This document shows positions 32,222-45,568 of a stretch of DNA of 64,000 nt, piece after piece (the stretch's first letter is position 1; each line of letters starts with the position of its first letter). The DNA is taken from assembly GCA_022575985.1 (NCBI GenBank), contig JAKSXM010000141.1, forward strand, positions 667,357 to 731,356. Reading direction: 5' to 3'. The position numbers and the translations under genes were made by a program. The notes below the pieces were generated by a model. The model searched no databases. It was not told the DNA's origin and saw only the letters and a program-made list of their open reading frames with translations. The DNA comes from Anagrus nilaparvatae (Eukaryota; Arthropoda; Insecta; Hymenoptera; Mymaridae).

Positions 32222-35200
32222 AACCGTGCCTTAGAAAATCTAATGAGACCAATACTCTTTCTTCTAGATTAACTTGTAATAGACATGGATTACCGATAAG
32301 ATTAATTGTTCGGAAATTAAAAAGCCACCATTACTTATGAATATCTATGTAGTAATAAATTGATCTCCAATTTGAAGAATCGAAACCTAGAGTATAAGAA
32401 TAAAAAATCAGAAAATCAAATTTTCAACCCATATTTTACCATCTAAATCATCCTTAAGCGTAGATTTTCTTTAGGCTAACTGATAAAAATATTAATTATA
32501 ACAATAATTTAGTCGAAACTTGTGTTTGAAAAACCATTTTTCTGGGAATGATGCAGTAGGAACACAAGGTTGTATAATATCCCTCTGAATCTTAGATAAA
32601 AATGATTTAGTTATTAATTTCAAGTTTTTTATTATTTTCAAACAGTATCCCGATTTAAAAAAAAAAGGGATTCGTTTTTGCTATTACGACACAAAAGGGA
32701 ACGATCTGACTATGATTTCGGTCTTTTGAACTGATCCTTCTCTTTTGAATGGTATAGTAAAAGTAGAAAAAATAAAGTATCGGAAAATCCGTGAACAACG
32801 GATAAATCCCAAATTATCATTAGAATATAAACTAAAGATATATTTCTATTTTTCCCTAGAATATTTTTCCCACATTCTTCTCTCCTAACAAATAAGACAA
32901 TATTATGCCTTTTAGATGCTATATTTCTTAAATTTCCTCCAAAATAGATATACGTTAGGAAATAATTTTCTAGTAGATAAATTATTGTTCTTTTTCAGTA
33001 ACCTCACCGCGAGTCCACATTAAAGAATGATAGTTTTTTATATAAGTAGAACGTTTAAATTAAGTCCATAAATTTAGAATAGCAAAATCCTCAGAATCTT
33101 CAAGATTCGGGAAAAAACGTAAGTATCTGTGATATCAGTAACAAATTAAAGTAAAATGTCTTTGATGTCCTGCTCCTCTACGAGCACATAACATAAATTC
33201 TCTTTAACCCCGTTTTGAAGATACTCTAATATCTTTTAGTACTAAATAAGTATATTTGGGGAAATATTGACGCTTATTAATATACGACCATTTTTTTTTA
33301 TAGATTTTCTTTTTCCATATAATAATCACCAATTTTAATATTAAGCGATAGGAGATAAAGACTTAGACAGTAAAAATATATATATAAAATTTTAAATTTT
33401 ATAAAAGTACAAATAGTTTTTATATACAATTTAATTCTAAGATAGAGGAAAACTTCTAGTTATAAATAATCATAAATTTAATTATAAAATAATGCGTATG
33501 GACTTTAAGTTAACTGCTATTAAGGGTAAATTTAGTAAAAAATATACAAATATAATAAACAATATTAGAATAACTTAGAGTTTTAAGTTTACTTTAGTTT
33601 AAAACGACCTGGCCGGACAAATCTTAAGTCGTATTTTTTTTTCATGTATTAAAATTTATTTTATTGTCATAGGAAATACTATAAAAATAACCACTATTTG
33701 TTTCAAGCAAATTAATTTCTCCGTGGCGGGTCCAGAAACCACCATTCCCAAATAATTTCTTTTTCCTTTTACCAATAAAATCTTCTTCTAACAAGTAATA
33801 AAAATCAAATTTGTATAAAATATAATACTTAATAAAATATCTCATAATTTTTCTTTTCTGAATAGGTGATCCATGTCTTACGTAAAATAAGGAAAACTTT
33901 AAATAAGGAACGATATTATTAAAGAATCATTACATCTCTTACAATAATTTTTCGTAGTTTACTCGATTACAAAAATCAAGGGACTCTAGAAATGTTATCT
34001 ATCCCGAAACAGAAATAAACTTTAGAAACTTTAACTTTATTGTTTTTTTTTCGGAATAACAGATAGAGCTTGTTTCTAGTTCCAGTCCTTAGAGAAAAAA
34101 CAAAGATTAGAAACAATCCAACAAGTTTCACTTTCAAAACTAATGATAAACTCAGTACCTTTCAGAATTTCCCCCACATTTAATTTTTCGTCATTACAAT
34201 ACATTTTATTTTTTTTTGTTTTTCATTCAAAAAATATACTTCCGAAACAAATTAGAATTACCAGGAAGCAATATTTCACTAATAAATTGAAATAGGATAT
34301 AACCAAAATGCTAAACAAATATCTCTCTCCAAGTAAAAAAAAATATATATTGTAAAATGTAAGCAACTGTAAAGAAAAAATGAATAACAAAAAATGGTAA
34401 AAACAGCAGTACAAAGTATATTAGTTTTTATATATTGCAATGTCAGAAGACTCCAAATAAAAATATAAGTATATAATAGAAGTATTGTAAAAGAATGTAA
34501 TCTTTTTTCTCTTCCTAGCAAAATATATAGATATGTAAATCTAACAAAAATTGGTTGAAAGAGAAATAAGAATAAAAAACTGTTCATATTCTAACTGTAG
34601 TTTCATCATACTCCACTCTGACAACAAATAATAATAGTGAATAAATTTAACTATAAGATAATATGTACTCGAATAATGTAATAAAAACAACACAAAACTG
34701 TAAAGGCGAAATTTGTTATTGTATGTAAATATATAAACATAAATTTTTTCTTTGTCAATCTCACTTGACTTATTAACAAAAATATAATATGCAGTACAAT
34801 TGAAATAAATATAAATTGTAAAAAGAAAATAATTAAAAGAAAAAATTCGAATTTTGTAAAAAATGTATAAGAGATTGAACTGGGAGGAAAATAAAGGTAA
34901 ATAATTTTTCTTTTCATACTGAAACAAATTTTTTTCTTTATTGTTAAACCATAGACTACTTTTTTTTGGTTGCGGTTTGCCGTTTTGTCGTTCTTTTATT
35001 TTTGGAACAACTTAAAAATAATAATAATAATAAAGTCATAATAAATTCACCTTTTTTCTTTCGAGTATAAATTATTAAAAATAAAAAAAATTCTATTAAT
35101 AATAATAATAAAATAATGTCCTTTTCCTAACATAACAATGATAAAGTAATTTTTTCCCTTTTCTTTATGGAAACATCAAATTAAAAAAAAATAGCACATA

Positions 35201-36397
35201 TAAAATATTTTGCAAGAATTAAGCCAATCTTTAGTAAAGCAATACAGTAGTTAAAATCTCAAATCTTGAATATAATCGAGAATTACGAAATAGAAACACA
35301 AACAGGGTTGAAAAAATATATATAAAAGAAACATAACCCATCTGACAACTATGCTTACACCACCAAATATTCCCATAAATACTATAAAACCGTAGTAAAT
35401 ACAAGAATCTAAGAGGGAGAGAATGAGGAAGCGACAGAAAGAAATAATGAAAGAACGACCTTCACATACTCTTCCACTCTTCAAATCATTATAACTTTCG
35501 GCACAGATATAAGTTCAAACACCGCTTAAAATAAACAAAATAAAATGGCCTTATATATAGGACATTATATAATAAAATTCAGACGAATGTTAATATACAA
35601 TTTAAGTAATAAAATATTCTTCCCCTGATATCAACTAATTTTTTTTCCTCACTAATTTTTTCTATAAATATAATGAATAACTCTAAGATAAATAAGCAAC
35701 TTTGTTTTCAAAGTCGCTAAACTATAAGGAAATACCCCTAAGTTTAGCTATTTCAGAATACATAGAGGAAAAGTCCATTATTATTTTTCATTAACAGGAT
35801 TATTCGCCAAGTTCATAAATTTTTCTTCCCCTCAACATTTAGTTAAGCAATAACAAGGGATAGAAAATCATTTTTCTTAGGTAAAATCCTGAGAGAAAGG
35901 AATACGAATAAATAAATTTCGAGAATACCACGGGCAAATTTTAAGCCAAGTAAAAATCTTCATATGAGGTTATCCACAGTACGTAGTTGTGAAATAAATA
36001 AGAATAAGTAGAACATACGTAAATTCTGCAATGATAAGATTTTTTACAATAAACGCAGAAGCTCCAGGACGGCAATGATGATTTAAGGACGCTATAAACC
36101 TGGGAATAACAGACTATTGAAACCACCCAAATATGTTTATTAGATCTGAGATCGAGACGGAAGACATTTTTTTTTGTTTTTGTTATTTTTACACTGAATA
36201 TATTAAAATACAAAAAAAAAGAAACACGTGTAAGCGACAGAAACATAAAGTCCCAATAAAAAAAAAACTATTTAAGGAAAGGGAAAAAATTATATAAGCA
36301 AAGATCTCGAAAAAATTTAGCCAGAGTAAAATCAACCTCGTCAGAATTAACATATAAAAAAAAAAACAATAATAATAAAAAATAATAATAAAAAAAA
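32222..36397. other. Long AT-rich spacer, no gene seen
   Basis: Open stretches on the minus strand (for example 34223-34927) are Phe/Tyr/Ile/Leu-rich and mirror A/T runs. They have no domain, no conserved motif and no splice logic, so none is called. Confidence 0.4.
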
Positions 36398-36826
36398 ATG
36401 TTCTCAAAAAGCACAATTAGGAGAATTAAAGACTATAGAAGAGAATTCAAAGATGAAAAACAGAGACAGGAAAAAATAAGAATAGAGGAAATGATTACAA
36501 AGGAAAAAATAAAGTGCTTATACCAAAGCCACCAAAGATCAATAGACAGAAAAGAGGAAGAAATTCCTGTTATATTAAAAGGAGTTAGGGCCCAGCTGAA
36601 GATTATGGAGGGCTCGGAGCAACAAGAGCTGCGGGAAACCTTACAAGATGTATAAGCTAGTCTAAGGATAGTAGAAAAAAGACTGGAAGAGTGTGTGGTA
36701 GAACATAAAAACTATCACGAAAAAAGAGTCCAGGAATTAGAAAATTTAGAGAGGAAAAAGAGACAAATATTAGGAAATTCGAATTTGGCTGAAATAGGAA
36801 GCAGCCAACAAACAACAGAACTGTAA
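36398..36826 (+). pseudogene. Coiled-coil protein of unknown function with one in-frame stop
   Basis: From ATG 36398 the frame reads 85 charged residues to TAA 36653-36655. It then continues in the same frame for 56 more highly charged residues (SLRIVEKRLEECVVEHKNY, ENLERKKRQIL) to TAA at 36826. Together they make ~142 residues with heptad-like Leu/Ile spacing, rich in Glu, Lys, Arg and Gln. Coding character is similar before and after the stop. Either a recent nonsense mutation or a readthrough codon is possible. No family is recognised. Confidence 0.45.
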
Positions 36827-38361
36827 AAGGGTATGTACTATGCAGTGTCCGTGAAGAAAAAGAAGTAAGAAGACAGTTTACTTTGAGCAAATGAATATTT
36901 ATAAAAATATAAGACATTAAGAATCTTAATAATATAATTAAGTGAGAATATTTGAATGAAACATTGTGACAACCGTATAAAATAATAAATCTCTTTTGTT
37001 TCTGAAGTTTGTAACTCTATCATTTTTTTTTTAGTTATAATATTTCATTTAATATTTTACAACACCCAGAAAAAAAAAATATAATAAACATTAATTTATA
37101 ATAATAATCATAAGTTAACCTAACGATTAGCAAGTTAAGTAGCATAAACTACCCGTAACTAGTTATAACACTAGCAAGTCAAAAGGAAACCCCCCCCTGC
37201 TCAAAATTACTCAAGTACCACGAAAAGTTTTTTTCTCTTTATTATAAAAACATATTCAGAGTTTGTAAAAAAAAACAGTTATTAGTTCAATAGTTTAAAC
37301 ATTAAGCCCCTTTTACGTAATCAACAATAATATTAAACAGAACCTCGAAAAATGCATTTCTTTACAAATTGAATACATTTAGGGTATAGTAAAAACCACA
37401 GACATAATTCGAAATAAAAAAAATTACTATAAGAACCGCATAAATTTATATACATAGGATCCATATTACGAAAACCCAATTTATATAATATTTCAAAATT
37501 CATTACAGGGTAACAATATGAGGTAGGAACGTAGTTATATTTAAAAAGTATCTTAAACTTTCTTTAACAAAAGCCTAAATAAAAAAAATGTGTAATCTCA
37601 TATCAGATTTTTATTAATAATAATAAATATTATATTTAAAAATAATAATAAGCAAGCATATACTAATGGACTGCAAATTTTACATCTATATTTATCTTAT
37701 CTAAAGCGGGAACATAAAAAAAATTAGGGCGAAATATCTTTAAACTTTATAAAAAAATAATACAAACGTCGCAGAGTCAAAAGAATCTTTTTTTTCTAAT
37801 AGCAGTAGTTTTTTTTTTGATTTTTTTTTTGGTTTTGACGTATATTTGGTTTCACTTTTTTTTACGTACTTCATGTATATTGGATTTGGACTCTTTAGGT
37901 GAAGTTTTGGAACAAGTTTATTATTACTAATTGATGGGCATGAGAAGGTTCGGTTTTGCATTCGACCATAAAATAATGACATTTTGGGTTTTGATTATAA
38001 AAAATAATAAGTGATAGAAAGTAATTCTTTTTTTTCCTTTCTCTAATTTAAATTTTTTTTTAAGAATATTAGATAAAATAATAACAATAAATTTTATACC
38101 GTATATTTTATAGAGTACCTACATAAGAATAATAATAGAGTCAAGTTAATAAAAAATGTGTACCCTACTAATATAGCTATAGCAATCGTAAGACAGTAAA
38201 TTTAGAAAATAAGAATAATAATTCCCTAGAATAATGATAACAATTCCCTAAATTTAATGAAAAATAGTAACTTAAATAAGGCAGTAGAAAAAAAAAAGAA
38301 AGAACGTAGAAGAATAATCCTTAGGAAAGTAAGGGTAGGTTATAAGAAATAAATATATAAC
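36827..38361. other. AT-rich spacer, no gene seen
   Basis: Homopolymer-rich. A minus-strand stretch at 37740-37982 is Lys/Ser-rich by composition and has no recognised domain. Confidence 0.35.
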
Positions 38362-39847
38362 ACTAGCATAGGTGTGAGGGGCTCCGCCCCCCCTGATCTA
38401 TTCCCGGTGTTGTTGTTATTGATTTTTTATTATTATCATGTTGTTATTGTCCAAAATATATATCAAAGTCAAAAAAAATTAACGCCTTGAAATAAGCTAA
38501 AATTTTTTTCTTAATGTAGACCTATTACCAGTTCAAATGTGACCAATAAGATAAAATTTGTAGTAAATTCAAAGGAATGGTGTAATTTTGAAAATGGGCC
38601 AGATCAGGCTATTTTTGGACCTTTGAACAGACATATTTCGGGCCCATGAGGTACTAGAGGACTAAAACTTTGGCTGACGGACTTTTTTATCGCCCCAAAC
38701 TATACCCTAAAATTTGAGTTGAATATATATAATACTAGCATAGGTGTGAGGGGGGGCTCCGCCCCCCTGATCTATTCCCGGTGTTGTTGTTATTGATTTT
38801 TTATTATTATCATGTTGTTATTGTCCAAAATATATATCAATGTCAAAAAAAATTAACGCCTTGAAATAAGCTAAAATTTTTTTCTTAATGTAGACCTATT
38901 ACCAGTTCAAATGTGACCAATAAGATAAAATTTGTAGTAAATTCAAAGGAATGGTGTAATTTTGAAAATGGGCCAGATCAGGCTATTTTTGGACCTTTGA
39001 ACAGACATATTTCGGGCCCATGAGGTGCTAGAGGACTAAAACTTTGGCTGACGGACTTTTTTATCGCCCCAAACTATACCCTAAAATTTGAGTTGAATAT
39101 ATATAATACTAGCATAGGTGTGAGGGGGGGCTCCGCCCCCCCTGATCTATTCCCGGTGTTGTTGTTATTGATTTTTTATTATTATCATGTTGTTATTGTC
39201 CAAAATATATATCAATTTCAAAAAAAATTAACGCCTTGAAATAAGCTAAAATTTTTTTCTTAATGTAGACCTATTACCAGTTCAAATGTGACCAATAAGA
39301 TATAATTTGTAGTAAATTCAAAGGAATGGTGTAATTTTGAAAATGGGCCAGTTCAGGCTATTTTTGGACCTTTGAACAGACATATTTCGGGCCCATGAGG
39401 TGCTAGAGGACTAAAACTTTGGCTGACGGACTTTTTTATCACCCCAAACTATACCCTAAAATTTGAGTTGAATATATATAATACTAGCATAGGTGTGAGG
39501 GGGGGCTCCGCCCCCCCTGATCGCCCCCCCTGATCTATTCCCGGTGTTGTTGTTATTGATTTTTTATTATTATCATGTTGTTATTGTCCAAAATATATAT
39601 CAATGTCAAAAAAAATTAACGCCTTGAAAGAAGCTAAAATTTTTTTCTTAATGTAGACCTTTTACCAGTTCAAATGTGACCAATAAGATAAAATTTGTAG
39701 TAAATTCAAAGGAATGGTGTAATTTTGAAAATGGGCCAGATCAGGCTATTTTTGGACAGACATATTTCGGGCCCATGAGGTGCAAGAGGACTAAAACTTT
39801 GGCTGAGGGACTTTTTTATCACCCCAAACTATACCCTAAAATTTGAG
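38362..39847 (-). repeat. Four tandem ~375-bp units with Helitron-like ends
   Basis: Units start at about 38362, 38735, 39111 and 39483, each opening CTAGCATAGGTGTGA and then a GC hairpin GGGGGGGC-TCC-GCCCCCCC. Read on the minus strand, each unit begins TCAACTCAAATTTTAGGG and ends with that hairpin, about 11 bases, then CTAG before T. That is the layout of a Helitron 3' terminus. Units are very similar to each other. Unit 4 has a small duplication beside the hairpin (CCTGATCGCCCCCCCTGATC) and a ~13-base deletion near 39757. There is no coding capacity. The non-autonomous Helitron reading is inference; the tandem array itself is certain. Confidence 0.85.
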
Positions 39848-40920
39848 TTGAATATATATAATATATAGTAAAAAATTTTTTTAATTTTTTTTTTAATTTT
39901 AAAGCAACGTACGTTTTTAATAAAAATTTAACTAAGTAAGCATAAATTACATTTTAATATAGAATATAAATTACATTATAATATACACAGACCCACAAAT
40001 AAATGATTAGAAATACCATAAAAATAAAAAAATGAAAAAAAATTTTTTTACCAGCTTTAAAAATATTTTATAAAATTTTATAGATACCTCCGTTTTGAAT
40101 AAAAATTTCAGAGAATACGTAAAAATTAGTGCTGAATCAAATACTATGAAGTGCGATAGCTAAATTTTTCGATAGTCTCGAGATATTTCAATTTTTGTTA
40201 AAATTTTAAAAAAATGTTATCAAGTTCAAAAATACTAAAAATTAAATATCTCAAAAACTACGACAGCTAATCAGAAAATATAGGGCCTATGTCACCCGCA
40301 GACTTTTTATCTTTATTTTGACACCGGTTTTATGCCAATTGGTTTGGCGGTTCTTGCGTGATGAGTGGACAGACACACAGACAAACAAATAAATTTTTAA
40401 ATATATATAGTATTAAGATATAGTAAAAAATTTTATTTTTTTTTTTTTAATTTTAAAGAAACGTACGTTTTTAATAAAAATTTAACTAAGTACGCATAAA
40501 TTACATTTTAATATAGAATATAAATTACATTATAATATACACAGACCCACAAATAAATGATTAGAAATACCATAAAAATAAAAAAATGAAAAAAATTTTT
40601 TTACCAGCTTTAAAAATATTTTATAAAATTTTAAAGATAACTCGGTTTTGAATAAAAATTTCAGAGAATACGTAAAAATTAGTGCTGAATCGAATACTAT
40701 GAAGTGCGATGGCTAAATTTTTCGATAGTCTCGAGATATTTCAATTTTTGTTAAAATTTTAAAAAAATGTTATCAAGTTCAAAAATACTAAAAATTAAAT
40801 ATCTCAAAAACTACGACAGCTAATCAGAAAATATAGGGCCTATGTCACCCGCAGACTTTTTATCTTTATTTTGACACTGGTTTCATGCCAATTGGTTTGG
40901 CGGTTCTTGCGTGATGAGTG

Positions 40921-40960
<40 letters not shown>

Positions 40961-41751
40961 AATAAATTTTCAAATATATATAGTATTAAGATATAGTAAA
41001 AAATTTTATTTTATTTTTTTTTTTAATTTTAAAGATACGTACGTTTTTAATAAAAATTTAACTAAGTACGCATAAATTACATTTTAATATAGAATATAAA
41101 TTACATTATAATATACACAGACCCACAAATAAATGATTAGAAATACCATAAAAATAAAAAAATGAAAAAAATTTTTTTACCAGCTTTAAAAATATTTTAT
41201 AAAATTTTAAAGATACCTCCGTTTTGAATAAAAATTTCAGAGAATACGTAAAAATTAGTGCTGAATCGAATACTATGAAGTGCGATAGGTAAATTTTTCG
41301 ATAGTCTCGAGATATTTCAATTTTTGTTAAAATTTTTAAAAAATGTTATCAAGTTCAAAAATACTAAAAATTAGATATCTCAAAAACTACGACAGCTAAT
41401 CAGAAAACATAGGGCCTATATCACCCGCAGACTTTTTATCTTTATTTTGACACCGGTTTCATGCCAATTGGTTTGGCGGTTCTTGCGTGATGAGTGGACA
41501 GACAGACAGACAGACAAACAAATAAATTTTCAAATATATATAGTATATTAAGATACAGTAAAAAATTTTATTTTATTTTTTTTTTTAATTTTAAAGAAAC
41601 GTACGTTTTTAATAAAAATTTAACTAAGTACGCATAAATTACATTTTAATATAGAATATAAATTACATTATAATATACACAGACCCACAAATAAATGATT
41701 AGAAATACCATAAAAATAAAAAAATGAAAAAAATTTTTTTACCAGCTTTAA

Positions 41752-42869
41752 CCTTTAGCCTGCACACCTCTTGAAAATCGCATAGCCTGCACACGGGGTC
41801 CGGCGGACCCCAGCTACTAAAATACATTTTATGGTTAAACTGTTCATTATATCTTAGCCAAAATTTTTTTAGGAGTTGTTCATACCTCATAAAAAAAGGA
41901 CAAATTACTTTTGTTAGGAGTTTTTAAAAGAAAAATACTAAAAACATAAATTGAAGGGAAAAAAACGAGAAAATTGGTATTTTTTGAATAAATTAGCATA
42001 AAATCTGCAATTATATATATTTTTTTAAATATCCTATAAATTTCAATAAAGTTATTATAAAACTTAAGGAAAAAAATACTAACTTATAGCTACCTTAAAA
42101 AAAAGGTATTTATTTTGGATAAAAACTGCATCATTTTGAGGGTTAAATTTCAAAAATAATTTTTAAAAGTAAAAGTTTTTTTTTTAATTTTTTTTGTAAT
42201 TTTATTAAAAAAAAAAAGAAAATACATACATATAATTAAAAAATAATTTATTTTAATTAGATGCAGCACATTTTAGACATTGTGATGAACGATGATCGTT
42301 ACACATCGGACGTAAACAAGAAGAGCAACCTTGTTTGGTTTTCTTATCATGTTTTCTTGGGCAAAGTGCGCACCTTACTTTATTTTCATAGATTTGCAGT
42401 TCTTGATACGTATCATCTGAAGATGATACGTCAAGACCTAAAATAGCTTGAATTCCGTATTTTAGGTCACGTTTTAAAGAAGGTATCTTATAGCGCTCTG
42501 CCAAAAAATCTTGAATAAAAACAAAAAAAATATATGTAACCCCTTAAATACATGATAATTTAGATATTTGATATTATACGTACCTTTTAACAATTATTTT
42601 TAGTAACTTTTATTAAATAAAAAAATATATCAAAAACAGCGTATCCTGCACACGGGGCCTTATGGACCCCACGCTTTATAATGGTCAAATTCACTTGAGT
42701 ACCCGGCTCAAACAATCGAGTTTAAAGTTAAACGAAGTTTTGTATCATAAAAATACATGTTTAAACTCTTGAAAGATGACAGAACAGGTCTCTTATCACG
42801 CGCTAAATATTTAAAATATCAATGCGAATATTGCCTGGGGTCCGTTGGACCCCTAGTGCAGGCTAAAGG
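41752..42869 (-). mobile_element. Internally deleted piggyBac element
   Basis: The 1118-bp element is flanked by TTAA (41748-41751 and 42870-42873), the piggyBac target. The terminal inverted repeats are CCTTTAGCCTGCAC and its complement at the right end. Subterminal hairpins of the form GGGGTCC-GGCGG-ACCCC occur near both ends, with a third copy (CCTGCACACGGGGCC) near 42650. Inside, only the C-terminal part of a transposase survives, on the minus strand. It is inserted into unit 4 of the 565-bp satellite, whose GCTTTAAAAAT supplies the TTAA. Confidence 0.93.
42253..42504 (-). pseudogene. piggyBac transposase C-terminal cysteine-rich domain fragment
   Basis: An 83-residue frame ends in the Cys-rich domain characteristic of piggyBac transposases: VRCALCPRKHDKKTKQGC, then SSCLRPMCNDHRSSQCLKC. 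This domain binds the transposon ends and chromatin in the family. The DDD catalytic core and N-terminus are absent. Sequence upstream on the minus strand has no remaining transposase frame, so this is a deletion derivative, which could be mobilised only by a related transposase elsewhere. Confidence 0.85.
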
Positions 42870-45568
42870 TTAAAAATATTTTATAAAATTTTATAGATAC
42901 CTCCGTTTTGAATAAAAATTTCAGAGAATACGTAAAAATTAGTGCTGAATCAAATACTATGAAGTGCGATAGCTAAATTTTTCGATAGTCTCGAGATATT
43001 TCAATTTTTGTTAAAATTTTTAAAAAATGTTATCAAGTTCAAAAATACTAAAAATTAAATATCTCAAAAACTACGACAGCTAATCAGAAAATATAGGGCC
43101 TATGTCACCCGCAGACTTTTTATCTTTATTTTGACACCGGTTTTATGCCAATTGGTTTGGCGGTTCTTGCGTGATGAGTGGACAGACACACAGACAAACA
43201 AATAAATTTTTAAATATATATAGTATTAAGATATAGTAAAAAATTTTATTTTTTTTTTTTTAATTTTAAAGAAACGTACGTTTTTAATAAAAATTTAACT
43301 AAGTACGCATAAATTACATTTTAATATAGAATATAAATTACATTATAATATACACAGACCCACAAATAAATGATTAGAAATACCATAAAAATAAAAAAAT
43401 GAAAAAAATTTTTTTACCAGCTTTAAAAATATTTTATAAAATTTTAAAGATAACTCGGTTTTGAATAAAAATTTCAGAGAATACGTAAAAATTAGTGCTG
43501 AATCGAATACTATGAAGTGCGATGGCTAAATTTTTCGATAGTCTCGAGATATTTCAATTTTTGTTAAAATTTTAAAAAAATGTTATCAAGTTCAAAAATA
43601 CTAAAAATTAAATATCTCAAAAACTACGACAGCTAATCAGAAAATATAGGGCCTATGTCACCCGCAGACTTTTTATCTTTATTTTGACACTGGTTTCATG
43701 CCAATTGGTTTGGCGGTTCTTGCGTGATGAGTGGACAGACAGACAGACAAACAAATAAATTTTCAAATATATATAGTATTAAGATATAGTAAAAAATTTT
43801 ATTTTATTTTTTTTTTTTAATTTTAAAGAAACGTACGTTTTTAATAAAAATTTAACTAAGTACGCATAAATTACATTTTAATATAGAATATAAATTACAT
43901 TATAATATACACAGACCCACAAATAAATGATTAGAAATACCATAAAAATAAAAAAATGAAAAAAATTTTTTTACCAGCTTTAAAAATATTTTATAAAATT
44001 TTAAAGATACCTCCGTTTTGAATAAAAATTTCAGAGAATACGTAAAAATTAGTGCTGAATCGAATACTATGAAGTGCGATAGGTAAATTTTTCGATAGTC
44101 TCGAGATATTTCAATTTTTGTTAAAATTTTTAAAAAATGTTATCAAGTTCAAAAATACTAAAAATTAGATATCTCAAAAACTACGACAGCTAATCAGAAA
44201 ACATAGGGCCTATATCACCCGCAGACTTTTTATCTTTATTTTGACACCGGTTTCATGCCAATTGGTTTGGCGGTTCTTGCGTGATGAGTGGACAGACAGA
44301 CAGACAGACAAACAAATAAATTTTCAAATATATATAGTATATTAAGATACAGTAAAAAATTTTATTTTATTTTTTTTTTTAATTTTAAAGAAACGTACGT
44401 TTTTAATAAAAATTTAACTAAGTACGCATAAATTACATTTTAATATAGAATATAAATTACATTATAATATACACAGACCCACAAATAAATGATTAGAAAT
44501 ACCATAAAAATAAAAAAATGAAAAACATTTTCTTACCAGCTTTAAAAATATTTTATAAAATTTTAAAGATACCTCCGTTTTGAATAAAAATTTCAGAGAA
44601 TACGTAAAAATTAGTGCTGAATCAAATACTATGAAGTGCGATAGGTAAATTTTTCAATAGTCACGAGATATTTCAATTTTTGTTAAAATTTTTAAAAAAT
44701 GTTATCAAGTTCAAAAATACTAAAAATTAGATATCTCAAAAACTACGACAGCTAATCAGAAAACATAGGGCCTATATCACCCGCAGACTTTTTATCTTTA
44801 TTTTGACACTGGTTTCATGCCAATTGGTTTGGCGGTTCTTGCGTGATGAGTGGACAGACAGACAGACAGACAAACAAATAAATTTTCAAATATATATAGT
44901 ATTAAGATATTAAGATACAGTAAAAAATTTTATTTTATTTTTTTTTTAATTTTAAAGAAACGTACGTTTTTAATAAAAATTTAACTAAGTACGCATAAAT
45001 TACATTTTAATATAGAATATAAATTACATTATAATATACACAGACCCACAAATAAATGATTAGAAATACCATAAAAATAAAAAAATGAAAAAAATTTTTT
45101 TACCAGCTTTAAAAATATTTTATAAAATTTTAAAGATACCTCCGTTTTGAATAAAAATTTCAGAGAATACGTAAAAATTAGTGCTGAATCGAATACTATG
45201 AAGTGCGATAGGTAAATTTTTCGATAGTCTCGAGATATTTCAATTTTTGTTAAAATTTTTAAAAAATGTTATCAAGTTCAAAAATACTAAAAATTAGATA
45301 TCTCAAAAACTACGTAAGCTAATCAGAAAACATAGGGCCTATATCACCCGCAGACTTTTTATCTTTATTTTGACACCGGTTTCATGCCAATTGGTTTGGC
45401 GGTTCTTGCGTGATAAGTGGACAGACAGACAGACAGACAAACAAATAAATTTTCAAATATATATAGTATTAAGATATAAATTTTTTTTATTCGAAATAAG
45501 TAACTGTACAATAAACTTAACATTAATAATACCAGAACTATTAACGATATATATACATAAAAAAATAA

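Larger units (their letters stand above)
39866..45478. repeat. Satellite array of eight ~565-bp units, higher-order, with (ACAG)n
   Basis: Unit starts are near 39866, 40426, 40993, 41557, 43227, 43787, 44348 and 44911. Each has GAAACGTACGTTTTTAATAA (or a one-base variant), TTTCAGAGAATACGTAAAAA, CAATTGGTTTGGCGGTTCTT and a variable (ACAG)n tract near its end. Diagnostic variants (GATAGC, GATGGC, GATAGG after GAAGTGC) recur in the order 1-2-3 then 4-5-6, so three units were duplicated together. Unit 4 is interrupted by the piggyBac remnant. Open frames reading RTDRQTD-like repeats come from the ACAG tract and are not genes. Confidence 0.93.

Noticed and set aside
34223..34927. Several minus-strand Phe/Tyr/Leu-rich frames resembling membrane proteins
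   Set aside because: Composition follows from A-rich plus-strand sequence; overlapping frames look alike and no domain or splice signals are present.
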